Assembly (NCBI GenBank): GCA_029261675.1 | Contig: JAJDBA010000335.1 | Location: forward strand, 1-9,027 | Direction: 5' to 3' | DNA from: Nitrospinaceae bacterium | Lineage (GTDB): Bacteria; Nitrospinota; Nitrospinia; Nitrospinales; VA-1 | DNA: 9,027 bases | Shown here: piece after piece, positions 1 to 5,884 of the stretch | Position numbering within the stretch: the stretch's first letter is position 1 | Layout of the letters: each line of letters begins with the position of its first letter | Made by a program: the position numbers and the translations under genes | The notes under the pieces: model-generated | Seen by the model: only the letters and a program-made list of their open reading frames with translations | Databases searched by the model: none | Told to the model about the DNA's origin: nothing

Positions 1-93
1 TCACATAAATGGCAACTTTTGCAATATAAAAATGATGGCAAACATAAAATATTTTGCCAAGCCCAAATCTCTGTCTCTAAGAGCAAAAGCTAA
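1..93 (+). other. Possible 3' end of a gene entering from the left (very uncertain)
   Basis: Frame 1 is open from the left edge to a TAA at 91-93, giving a 30-residue tail rich in Lys, Gln and Ser. Frame 2 is also open, to a TGA at 110-112, so an open frame of this length is not evidence of coding by itself. No family can be recognised from so short a tail. The upstream sequence would decide whether either frame belongs to a real gene, such as the end of an element-borne ORF. Confidence 0.12.
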
Positions 94-158
94 CCTCAGC
101 ATGAGGAAGTGAAGGGGCAAGTCCACTATTGACTATAAGAAGTTTAACGTCCGTTATT

Positions 159-306
159 GGCCCAGACTGTGTGAAAACTCAAAACTAACTCCAAATAGGG
201 GATCGTTGACCCCTTCCTAATATGCTGATCGTAGCTCTACGAGCTTCTAGCGGAGTCGGTTTTCTGTAGGGAGTCTTGCTGTCCGGGTTTTCACACAGCC
301 TGGGCC
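159..306. mobile_element. MITE-like element with 20-bp terminal inverted repeats
   Basis: Positions 159-178 (GGCCCAGACTGTGTGAAAAC) and 287-306 are inverted copies matching at 19 of 20 bases. They enclose about 108 bp with no open frame of note. The interior can fold: GGGG..TC / GA..CCCC around 198-213, and CGTAG-CT-CTACG at 230-241. If the interior and arms are removed, the flanks join as a sequence running through TTATTGGCCGAAAGCTGCC. This suggests insertion into a pre-existing short repeat, though I see no clear target-site duplication. The ends look like IS termini without a transposase, so a transposase supplied in trans is likely. The family is not assigned. A structured RNA or REP-type element is the alternative. 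Confidence 0.5.
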
Positions 307-388
307 GAAAGCTGCCTATCAAGTGATTGAATTTCTCCCATACTGGGACGATTTAAAAGTGAAAATTTCTAATTTCAAACGCTAAAAC

Positions 389-407
389 TGTCTACACTTT
401 GTCTACA
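389..407 (+). repeat. Phased direct repeat TGTCTACA, candidate integrase arm site
   Basis: TGTCTACA occurs at 389-396 and again at 400-407, an 11-bp period, which is about one helical turn. The pair lies about 105 bp left of the truncated tRNA-Glu, on the side where an integrated element should be. Pairs of short, helically phased direct repeats at this distance from the core are typical arm-type binding sites of tyrosine recombinases. The role is inferred from position. An 8-bp repeat at close spacing could also arise by chance once or so in 9 kb. Confidence 0.35.
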
Positions 408-418
408 AGAGTTCCCAC

Positions 419-453
419 AAAAAAAGCGATTGTCCAAGAAGGACTAACCGCTT
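419..453 (-). terminator. Rho-independent terminator reading leftwards
   Basis: Read on the minus strand, AAGCGGTTAGTCC and GGACAATCGCTT form an imperfect 11-12 bp stem around a TTCTT loop. The last arm runs directly into a tract of seven or more T. It would stop transcripts coming from the right, and the leftward KAP ATPase gene ends 156 bp upstream of it. The tRNA scar lies between the two, so the terminator may originally have served a gene of the left-hand element. Confidence 0.5.
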
Positions 454-510
454 AAAACTTTATAATATAGCCAGTTGCGGAAACCTTACCGTAGCAAGAT
501 TATTTTGAAT

Positions 511-560
511 CCCGGCCTCTCACGCCGGAAACAGGGGTTCGATTCCCCTTGGAGCTACCA
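511..560 (+). other. Attachment-site scar: 3' fragment of tRNA-Glu(CTC)
   Basis: The 3' two-thirds of a tRNA is present. The anticodon stem CCGGC/GCCGG (512-516, 524-528) closes the loop CTCTCAC with anticodon CTC. The T-arm AGGGG-TTCGATT-CCCCT follows at 533-549, then the acceptor 3' strand TGGAGCT, discriminator A and an encoded CCA (558-560). Upstream there is no D-arm and no AGCTCCA 5' acceptor strand, so this is not an intact gene. Integrases of the tyrosine family commonly use tRNA 3' ends and leave such a copy at the distal edge of the element. By orientation, the element lies to the left (before about 511), and position 561 onward is flank or another element. Confidence 0.8.
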
Positions 561-608
561 TATTTTTCAATATCTTATAGCTATTTTGAGAAGTAAATGT
601 TTCTGAGA

Positions 609-2324
609 TTATTCTTTTGCTCTCAATGCAGGGATATTGACCCCAAATTTCTTTACTCGAATTTCATTCAGCTTACTCTCTGCCCCAATCTTAATTAATG
701 CCTCACGTGCTCTATTCGCTATTTCAATATACCTTTTATTATTTGCGTTACCATACCGACCAAACTCCAAGCACCTATTAACATAAGAGGAAAGATGGTC
801 CCCGATTTCTGATTTAAATAATTGATAATAGTCTTCAACGGATGTGTTTTCCAAAACAGCCACATCACTTTCATTCCAGCTATTGGTACTTGAGAGGCGT
901 TTTAAAACCTCAGATGCATTCTCTACTAGAGCTGATTCTGCATAAGCGGAGCTAAACTTCCTAACGATTTCTTCATCAATACTTTTATCACCGGGCATCA
1001 AATCTTCATTTATATTGAAAATTTCGCTTTCACCTTTTCTTTCTTCAATATAAAGGTCAATCAATTTTGAGGCTTTGGGGTCATTTCCAAGTTCTCTGAA
1101 TAGAGTTACGACATCATTTAAGTCTTTCCAGGAAATAGTGAGTATGTTTTCCTCTAAGCTGTTATAAAGGCTATCAACCACTTCACTTTCATTGTCGTTA
1201 AAACTATTGTGATATGATTTCCAAGAATCATAAAAGGAATTCCTATCTTTTACTCTAATAATTTCTTTATTCATTGCAGAGGCTTCATGTATAAAATCCT
1301 CTTCATTAATAAAACCTGTTTGAACAAATTCAGCTAAAACACGATCAATACTTTTAAAAGACGTATACTTATAACTCCTTAAAATTGACATCCATTCACT
1401 TTTTTCATCATCCACTTCGCTATCTTTACCAAGGCCTAGATAGTTACGATAAGATAAGCTAGTAATAAATTCGAGGGATGGAGCGCCATCATTTGAGCAA
1501 TAGTAGCACCACGTAAATAAGGTTAGAGAATGAATGACATGGTTAGTAACTTCTTCCTCGTACTCCTTCAAAAGTGGGATAACACGTTCAACAAAATATT
1601 CAATCTTCTTCAATGCTCTGATATTGATAATTTCTAATTCTTGAGCGCGTTCTCTCGTGATTTTAAATTCTTTAGCTGTATTTTTAAAAGCGATATTGGC
1701 AGATTCTTCTGGAGTAAGATCAAATCGTAACTCCAAATCAATTACTTTTTCTTTATATTTATAATAATCTTCTAATCCTTCTTCTTTATCATTTAGAAGC
1801 AACAAAACCTTGCAATCCTTTTGCTCCTTTAGCACAGTCATCAACCCTAAGACTTCTTTAATTTTAATATTTTCCCCAGCCCTTTCCAAATCATCAATGC
1901 AGATTATTGAGCTATTGATTGTCGAAAACAATAATGATTCAAGATTTGCAGGGATATAATTTTTGAAAACGGGCAACTTTGTAACCAAGCCAATGCTGTT
2001 TTTCCATTGCGATATGTTGACTCCAAGATTCTTTCCTTTTCTATTTCCATAATTGGTTTCATCGGGCAAATTTTCCATGTCAATCAAATTCTCAAAAATA
2101 CCGAATTTAAAAGATTCCAGAGAATTAACTCCAAATAAAGAAACATAAGAATATTTTTCTAGACCAATTTTATTTTTCTTTTTTGCATTCAATAATAAAT
2201 TTTTCCAGCTAAATGTCTTACCAACCCCCCATTTACCTTTGATCACCATTACCTCTGCGGTCTTGGAAATCAAAAACTTTTCAATTTGAGATTCAATAAT
2301 TTTTAAGGACATAAGAGACACCAT
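609..2324 (-). CDS. KAP-type P-loop NTPase, candidate defence ATPase
   Basis: A 571-residue soluble ATPase. The Walker A motif GKWGVGKT is at residues 30-37. A YVSLFG segment follows at about 60-65, then a Walker B strand IICIDDLER at 140-148 with acidic pair D144/D145, and a sensor-1-like strand LLLLND near 174-179. The order and the IDDLER/VSLFG signatures fit the KAP group of STAND-like P-loop NTPases, whose members include the F-plasmid phage-exclusion protein PifA. The C-terminal 350 residues are helical, charged and unrecognised. They may hold the sensor or effector part. I see no transmembrane segment, unlike many KAP proteins, and the membrane protein encoded 51 bp upstream in the same direction may supply that function. 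No clear Shine-Dalgarno site precedes either Met1 or Met5, so the start is uncertain within these. ATPase assignment is firm; the defence role is inferred. Confidence 0.85.
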   Translation of the reverse strand: MVSLMSLKIIESQIEKFLISKTAEVMVIKGKWGVGKTFSWKNLLLNAKKKNKIGLEKYSYVSLFGVNSLESFKFGIFENLIDMENLPDETNYGNRKGKNLGVNISQWKNSIGLVTKLPVFKNYIPANLESLLFSTINSSIICIDDLERAGENIKIKEVLGLMTVLKEQKDCKVLLLLNDKEEGLEDYYKYKEKVIDLELRFDLTPEESANIAFKNTAKEFKITRERAQELEIINIRALKKIEYFVERVIPLLKEYEEEVTNHVIHSLTLFTWCYYCSNDGAPSLEFITSLSYRNYLGLGKDSEVDDEKSEWMSILRSYKYTSFKSIDRVLAEFVQTGFINEEDFIHEASAMNKEIIRVKDRNSFYDSWKSYHNSFNDNESEVVDSLYNSLEENILTISWKDLNDVVTLFRELGNDPKASKLIDLYIEERKGESEIFNINEDLMPGDKSIDEEIVRKFSSAYAESALVENASEVLKRLSSTNSWNESDVAVLENTSVEDYYQLFKSEIGDHLSSYVNRCLEFGRYGNANNKRYIEIANRAREALIKIGAESKLNEIRVKKFGVNIPALRAKE

Positions 2325-2349
2325 TTAAAAATAGATTTTATTTTTTATT

Positions 2350-2361
2350 AACTTTAAAGTT
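2350..2361. promoter_or_regulatory. Perfect 12-bp palindrome between the two operon genes
   Basis: AACTTTAAAGTT lies in the 51-bp spacer between the membrane-protein stop codon and the ATPase start. It is a perfect palindrome in an AT-rich leader that lacks a convincing ribosome binding site. It could be a protein-binding site or a small hairpin affecting ATPase translation, but AT-rich DNA makes such palindromes by chance. Confidence 0.2.
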
Positions 2362-2375
2362 GAAATATTGCTTAA

Positions 2376-3017
2376 CTAATTGATGAAAGCTGATGGGAAT
2401 ATCTCGATTGCAATTGGAAAAAGAGAAATCAAAAAGGGAAAGAAATAATGTGTCACAATTGGAGTTTTTAAAATAACGTAATTTAATGAAATAAAGTTAG
2501 GGATTATTAAATGACTTGCTTGGATGGTGAAATTCTTTTGCAACTCGGAAGAATGCTTACTTTTGTATTCAATCTGCAAGGTAATTGTAACCCCGGCATC
2601 CCAAAGCAACCAGCGAAAGCAACTTGCACTTTTAACCGTAATTTCTTTTATAGAACTCCCATCCTCACTTGTAGTTTTTTTATGTTCTTCAACCCAAGCG
2701 TTATACTGAGGAGACTTCTCAACTATCAACTTTTGATAAAAAAGTTTTCGTTTATTAAAAAAAGTATCTTGGAAACCTAGAGGCCCAGAATAATGAAAAT
2801 ACTGGTAATATCTGATAAACAAATAACAGAATCCAATCCACAGAAGGCTTTCGAGTTCTATGGGGTTGGTCAAGGTAGTGGTATTTCCAAAAACATTTAT
2901 TTTTTCTAGTAATAACCCCCCCGAAAATTGTGCAAATATTAGCAGAATGGAGATCAATATCAAATTACGCCTCTGACGGATGAACCCCTCACGAATTTCA
3001 CTTGCATCCAAAGCCAT
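2376..3017 (-). CDS. Three-helix membrane protein, partner of the KAP ATPase
   Basis: I recognise no family in this 213-residue protein. Hydrophobic segments at about 19-38 and 56-75 form an N-terminal hairpin, preceded by the positive cluster RQRR (residues 14-17), which suggests an inside N-terminus. About 110 polar residues (76-188) follow, probably cytosolic, and a last helix spans about 189-210. It is the first gene of a leftward pair with the KAP ATPase. The start is supported by GAGGG placed 5 nt before the ATG, and by a promoter and inverted repeat just upstream. A small membrane protein paired with a soluble NTPase is a recurring layout in anti-phage systems, where the membrane part can be the pore-forming or depolarising effector. 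That role is inference from layout. The central domain could instead anchor or sense. Confidence 0.75.
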   Translation of the reverse strand: MALDASEIREGFIRQRRNLILISILLIFAQFSGGLLLEKINVFGNTTTLTNPIELESLLWIGFCYLFIRYYQYFHYSGPLGFQDTFFNKRKLFYQKLIVEKSPQYNAWVEEHKKTTSEDGSSIKEITVKSASCFRWLLWDAGVTITLQIEYKSKHSSELQKNFTIQASHLIIPNFISLNYVILKTPIVTHYFFPFLISLFPIAIEIFPSAFIN

Positions 3018-3044
3018 ACTTCCCTCTATTTCGCATTTTCTAGG

Positions 3045-3074
3045 TATTGGGAAATTCCAATACGAAGTATACCA
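3045..3074 (-). promoter_or_regulatory. Promoter with extended -10 and overlapping operator-like repeat
   Basis: On the minus strand TGG-TATACT (3074 to 3066) matches an extended -10 box (TGnTATAAT) about 50 bp before the ATG of the membrane-protein gene. No good -35 is present, which an extended -10 tolerates. The inverted repeat TATTGG-N6-CCAATA (3045-3062) covers the expected start of transcription near 3059, where a repressor could act. No regulator gene is adjacent. The assignment rests on sequence match alone. Confidence 0.35.
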
Positions 3075-3142
3075 ACAAACATTAGGCTTGGGGATAGTTT
3101 CACAAAAGGTTGATAAACTAAGGCAAAGGGGGGATTGCTAGG

Positions 3143-3161
3143 TGCGGGACCATTGCGGGAC
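3143..3161 (+). repeat. Phased direct repeat TGCGGGAC, possible integrase arm site
   Basis: Two identical 8-bp copies start 11 bp apart, separated by CAT. The form is the same as the TGTCTACA pair near the tRNA-Glu scar, but the sequence differs. It may mark the relic end of another element. No tRNA end or integrase accompanies it, so the call is weak. Confidence 0.3.
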
Positions 3162-3306
3162 TTTTTAAGCTAACCTCATGCCATTCTCAATTTGCTAGTA
3201 TTTTGGCAAGGTATTAAAAGTAGATAGGTTATCATGGCCTGCCCCGTTAAGTTGTACCACTTTTTAAGTTAGTATTTCCACTTTTGGCTTTATCGTTACA
3301 GGAGCT

Positions 3307-3329
3307 GGAGAGGGAGAGGGAGAGGGAGA
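3307..3329. repeat. GGAGAG hexanucleotide tandem repeat
   Basis: About 3.8 copies of a 6-bp purine-only unit lie 15 bp downstream of the peptidase stop codon. It is a short slippage-prone tract in non-coding DNA, so it cannot switch a reading frame. No function is apparent. Confidence 0.6.
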
Positions 3330-3344
3330 ATTAAAATAAGGTTT

Positions 3345-4151
3345 TCATGAAGAGATTTTTATTAATTCGATAGCTCTTTGAATGGGAGTAACTATGGCAA
3401 TACCCATATTAACTTTTTCATATAATTCTTTTTTGGTGGGGTCACTAACAAAATTTTCATCATAATGTCCATGCAGTATTCCAAATAAAATTGTCATCAC
3501 CCCATCAACTTGTTGTGAATGTTTTAATCCCCCTTTGATAAACCTCGTATGACCAAGATTTACGTATACAGGTGAACCGCTTAAACCACCAATTGACCTT
3601 GCCTCAATTAGATACGCATCCATTGGGCCCAATTTCGTTATTATTTTTTCTTCATTCAGGGAGGCAAGGTTCCCAGTTCTGACTATGGGTATATTTTTAT
3701 GCTCACCAGCATGGGGGTGGAATAACCCAGTAATAATTACCTCATCACCAATTTCAACTTCGTGTTCATCAAACAGCTTGTCATTCATGCATTTTTTAAA
3801 CATGATCGCTAAGTAATCGGCAACAGGCGGAAAGCTAAATAGATAAAAAGCAATATCGATGGTCTTATCCGTTGGGTGCATTACCCAAGTGGATAATTTC
3901 GTAGTTAGAAATCCTTTTGGAAAATCAGGATTTGGAGCTTTATCTACATTAAAATTTACGAAGACATAGGCTTCTTCTGCACCTTTCGATTTTAATTCGT
4001 TAATTATATGAGCAGCCGTAACAATATAACCCTGCGAACTATCGTCGTCACACAGATATACGGCACTACCCACTGGCACAATTTTATTGTCGGCTTGATT
4101 CAAATAACCTATAAATAAAACACTTTTTAAAATCTCTTTGTTTATACGCAT
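3345..4151 (-). CDS. Cytosolic trypsin-like serine peptidase
   Basis: A 268-residue chymotrypsin-fold (S1-like) peptidase. The triad is visible: H48 in VTAAHI, D99 in the IDIA strand, and S191 in GGLSGSPVY. These match the TAAH, D-I-A and GxSGxP signatures of the family. No signal peptide or membrane helix precedes the domain, so it should act in the cytosol, unlike DegP-type periplasmic proteases, and it has no PDZ domain. The protein is essentially one domain from residue 7 to 265. Such stand-alone intracellular proteases often sit in defence islands, where they are activated to cleave a partner. It is transcribed leftwards toward the membrane-protein/ATPase pair, but 327 bp and a promoter separate them. 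The upstream site for ribosomes is weak. The catalytic fold is confident; the substrate is unknown. Confidence 0.82.
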   Translation of the reverse strand: MRINKEILKSVLFIGYLNQADNKIVPVGSAVYLCDDDSSQGYIVTAAHIINELKSKGAEEAYVFVNFNVDKAPNPDFPKGFLTTKLSTWVMHPTDKTIDIAFYLFSFPPVADYLAIMFKKCMNDKLFDEHEVEIGDEVIITGLFHPHAGEHKNIPIVRTGNLASLNEEKIITKLGPMDAYLIEARSIGGLSGSPVYVNLGHTRFIKGGLKHSQQVDGVMTILFGILHGHYDENFVSDPTKKELYEKVNMGIAIVTPIQRAIELIKISS

Positions 4152-4210
4152 TTATCGACGCTGATTGTTAATAGTCTTTCTCTTTTCATAATAGCAATGA
4201 CGGTCAAAAT

Positions 4211-4261
4211 AGGGCCAATAATAGGCCACTTGACCGCAAATAATGGCAGTTTTCCACAACA
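4211..4261 (-). repeat. Left arm of 51-bp inverted repeat around the tRNA-Lys scar
   Basis: The minus-strand sequence here matches 4542-4592 on the plus strand at 44 of 51 bases. It starts TGTTGTGGAAAACTGCCA and ends TTATTGGCCCT. The arm also lies within a short inverted pair, CGGTCAA (4201-4207) / TTGACCG (4230-4236). It occupies the region where the peptidase gene's promoter must be, so the arm may also affect that gene. Placement about 150 bp from the tRNA end fits a recombinase or excisionase binding region. Confidence 0.7.
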
Positions 4262-4344
4262 TTGATGCTAAGGGACTATTGCTTGGCCTCCAATCAACTG
4301 TATACAGCCCTCAGTGCCTCTGTAACACCAAAACAATCAAAAAC

Positions 4345-4366
4345 GCTACCCATACTGCTACCCATA
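4345..4366 (-). repeat. Phased direct repeat GCTACCCATA, candidate arm site
   Basis: Two identical 10-bp copies lie at 4345-4354 and 4357-4366, a 12-bp period, 45-66 bp beyond the CCA end of the tRNA-Lys fragment. Like the TGTCTACA pair at 389-407, the spacing is near one helical turn, as in arm-type integrase sites. The role is inferred. Confidence 0.4.
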
Positions 4367-4368
4367 GC

Positions 4369-4402
4369 AAAAAATGGGCTACAGCCTAAACTGTAACCCA
4401 TT
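4369..4402 (-). terminator. Terminator just downstream of the tRNA-Lys 3' end
   Basis: On the minus strand AATGGGTTACAG and CTGTAGCCCATT form a 12-bp stem with one G-T pair and a six-base loop, followed by a T tract. It begins 9 bp after the encoded CCA, the usual position of a tRNA terminator. Its survival suggests that the DNA left of the scar carries the original downstream flank of a tRNA-Lys gene. Confidence 0.7.
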
Positions 4403-4410
4403 GTATTATT

Positions 4411-4456
4411 TGGTGGGCCGTCTCGGGATCGAACCGAGGACCTACTGATTAAGAGT
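4411..4456 (-). other. Attachment-site scar: 3' fragment of tRNA-Lys(CTT)
   Basis: On the minus strand the 3' half of a tRNA is intact. It runs from the anticodon loop CTCTTAA (anticodon CTT) through TCAGT, the T-arm CTCGG-TTCGATC-CCGAG, the acceptor strand ACGGCCC, discriminator A and CCA (4413-4411). Beyond the anticodon loop the match breaks: the five bases that should pair with TCAGT are TCGGA. No D-arm or 5' acceptor strand follows. The break in or just before the anticodon loop is a usual crossover point of tyrosine recombinases. By orientation an element would extend to the right. Confidence 0.82.
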
Positions 4457-4541
4457 CCGAACCCATTAACAATCAATAACTTACCACAACAAACAACAAT
4501 AAAAGATTCAACTGTTTAACACCCCTACCCCTGTTGTCTGT

Positions 4542-4592
4542 TGTTGTGGAAAACTGCCACGATTTGTAGACGAGTGGCCTTTTATTGGCCCT
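4542..4592 (+). repeat. Right arm of 51-bp inverted repeat around the tRNA-Lys scar
   Basis: Partner of 4211-4261, with 44 of 51 bases identical in opposite orientation. The first 18 bases and the last 11 bases are exact, and differences cluster in the middle, as expected if two protein sites are conserved. CCACAACA at 4484-4491 is also inverted relative to this arm's first bases. The two arms are centred within about 10 bp of the tRNA CCA end. Confidence 0.7.
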
Positions 4593-4669
4593 CAGCTCTT
4601 TGGCTAATCTAAGACAGATTAACTGGGTGGGCTGCTATTCCCGCTAATCCTGCTACTTTTCGTTAGACT

Positions 4670-5020
4670 TTAACCAGAAATCATTTTCACCAAAACTTGC
4701 ATCAATACATCAAAGGGCATGCCTGCTCCCTTCTTCAAAATTACATCCTTGGCCTTGTCCCATCTATTGTCATCCCTAGCCGCTTCTAAGAATTCATGCC
4801 CATCCCAAGTTAGACTAGAGGCACTCCACTCAAAACCGCCTACACCTAAAGTCGATGTATCCTCAGCCTCTATTAATCCAGCCTGATACAAAAGTTTTAT
4901 ATGGTAAGAGATGTTCTCAGCTTCATAGCCATCCACATTAATTTCCAACATGCCCCAAGGTTCGGTTGCCGCTTCCACCTCGATGAGTATGCTTCTGGCG
5001 AGATCCATGTCACGCTTCAT
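4670..5020 (-). CDS. DUF2513 family protein
   Basis: A 116-residue soluble protein beginning MKRDMDLAR. Family hallmarks are this N-terminus, the segment VDGYEAENISYHIKLLYQAG (29-48), and LTWDGHEFLEAARDDNRW (70-87). DUF2513 proteins are common in prophages and other mobile elements and have no established function. The fold is probably a winged helix, judging from the helical pattern and the TWDGHEF wing-like segment. An in-frame GTG lies 12 bp further upstream, but GGGAGG placed 4 nt before ATG 5020 supports the shorter start. It is the last leftward gene before the tRNA-Lys attachment region, which would put it at the edge of the right-hand element. Confidence 0.8.
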   Translation of the reverse strand: MKRDMDLARSILIEVEAATEPWGMLEINVDGYEAENISYHIKLLYQAGLIEAEDTSTLGVGGFEWSASSLTWDGHEFLEAARDDNRWDKAKDVILKKGAGMPFDVLMQVLVKMISG

Positions 5021-5140
5021 TTTCCCTCCCACTAATAACCTTTATCCGTTCCAGTATCTGTTCCTTTCCTCCGATAACTAGCCCCTTTTCCCCTTCAGGT
5101 GTCGAAAATTCTTTAAATTGGCTGAATGAAAAACACCCAA

Positions 5141-5635
5141 TTAATAACAAAGCACAATCCACCCAACACGATCTAGACAATCGCTTGAGTTAAAAAAAGT
5201 GATGCTAAACGTAGGGGGCATGGAAAATGCCCATTCAGATGTCCTAGACCAGCCAATGGGGCAATCTACCGAACAATGATAAAAGGCTTGATCACCTGGA
5301 ATAGTGCATCGAGGATTACCTGTCCCGGCATTAGCCATAAACGCTCCAGCATATTTAACATCAATACCCTCAGCATAGCTCAGGCTTGTACGTATACTAG
5401 AGCTTGAGCCAGTTGGGGCTATTGGAACGCTAACGGTTTTGGTAAAGGCTCGCTGCCCCCTATTAATACTTTGGCAAAACTTGTCCCCCTGATTTGATGC
5501 CCATCCTTTATCAGGGAGATTATCTATCTGAAAAAAGTTATAAGTTTTCACTTCTTTTAACCATTCAAACTCAACTGCATATGCATTTATAGGCGACACA
5601 AAAATCAGAAAAGATAAAAATATAATTTGTTTCAT
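5141..5635 (-). CDS. Secreted six-cysteine protein, unknown function
   Basis: I do not recognise this 164-residue protein. It has a clear Sec signal peptide, with a short Lys start, a hydrophobic core and predicted cleavage after AYA (residue 20). The mature part has six cysteines (54, 110, 121, 125, 153, 163), an even number compatible with three disulphides in the periplasm or outside. It is rich in Ser, Gly and aromatics and has no membrane helix. There is no lipobox. The chosen start, Met at 5635, is preceded by AAGGA at good spacing. The upstream in-frame ATG at 5650 has none. It lies 36 bp after the 70-aa gene, probably in the same transcript. Its export suggests a role at the envelope. 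Confidence 0.7.
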   Translation of the reverse strand: MKQIIFLSFLIFVSPINAYAVEFEWLKEVKTYNFFQIDNLPDKGWASNQGDKFCQSINRGQRAFTKTVSVPIAPTGSSSSIRTSLSYAEGIDVKYAGAFMANAGTGNPRCTIPGDQAFYHCSVDCPIGWSRTSEWAFSMPPTFSITFFNSSDCLDRVGWIVLCY

Positions 5636-5671
5636 GGATTTCCTTTTCATTTTAAATTTTAATTTACATTG

Positions 5672-5884
5672 TTATCTTTTTAGTTTTTTCAACTCTCTCC
5701 GATACCATATACCCGCTTCCTCAATCATCCTGCCCAATGTCACATCGTCCAAATCATCAGGCGGTATATCCTTGGGATTCAGGCACACGCCCTCAAACTC
5801 ACCGTTCTTCTCAGTCAGCTTGAAGGTGATACCGTTGATGCTGGTAGCGGTCTGTTCTTTTAGGTTAATTTTCCAGGTGGACAT
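5672..5884 (-). CDS. Small hypothetical protein, overlaps the upstream membrane gene
   Basis: A 70-residue soluble protein of unknown family. Its N-terminal half alternates as beta strands (STWKINLKEQ, ITFKLTE). An acidic loop PPDDLDD follows, and the C-terminal half is a basic helix ending ELKKLKR. The reading frame overlaps the last 20 bases of the 118-aa membrane-protein gene, so the two are probably translationally coupled. This fits the lack of a good ribosome binding site of its own. The compact, charged form resembles small prophage or plasmid proteins, but no function can be claimed. Confidence 0.6.
   Translation of the reverse strand: MSTWKINLKEQTATSINGITFKLTEKNGEFEGVCLNPKDIPPDDLDDVTLGRMIEEAGIWYRRELKKLKR

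Larger units (their letters stand above)
3018..3344. other. 327-bp gap with short repeats, no gene seen
   Basis: This stretch separates the peptidase gene from the membrane-protein/ATPase operon. Apart from the promoter region of that operon, it holds an 11-bp-period direct repeat TGCGGGAC (3143-3150, 3154-3161), two copies of ACTTTTTAAG (beginning near 3160 and 3262), and a GGAGAG tandem repeat at its right end. No open frame has a ribosome binding site. The base composition and repeats suggest an old junction between two inserted cassettes. Confidence 0.4.
4152..4669. other. 518-bp attachment region without a gene
   Basis: No supported gene lies here. The interval consists of the left arm of the 51-bp inverted repeat, the GCTACCCATA pair, the tRNA terminator, the tRNA-Lys fragment, the right arm, and a small inverted repeat TAATCT-N5-AGATTA at 4605-4621. 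Taken together it resembles a complete attP-like site: arm, core, arm. No integrase or excisionase gene is next to it. Confidence 0.55.

Noticed and set aside
87..3178. 12-bp direct repeat AAGCTAACCTCA at 87-98 and 3167-3178, bracketing the ATPase operon
   Set aside because: A 12-bp match is expected a few times by chance in 9 kb, and neither copy has att-like context.
4294..4476. Minus-strand open frame of 60 codons
   Set aside because: It runs through the tRNA-Lys fragment and its terminator. The frame is open only because of these RNA-type sequences and has no ribosome binding site.
154..4591. TTATTGGCCC shared by the MITE flank and both 51-bp arms
   Set aside because: Only 10 bp with no extended similarity, so probably coincidence.
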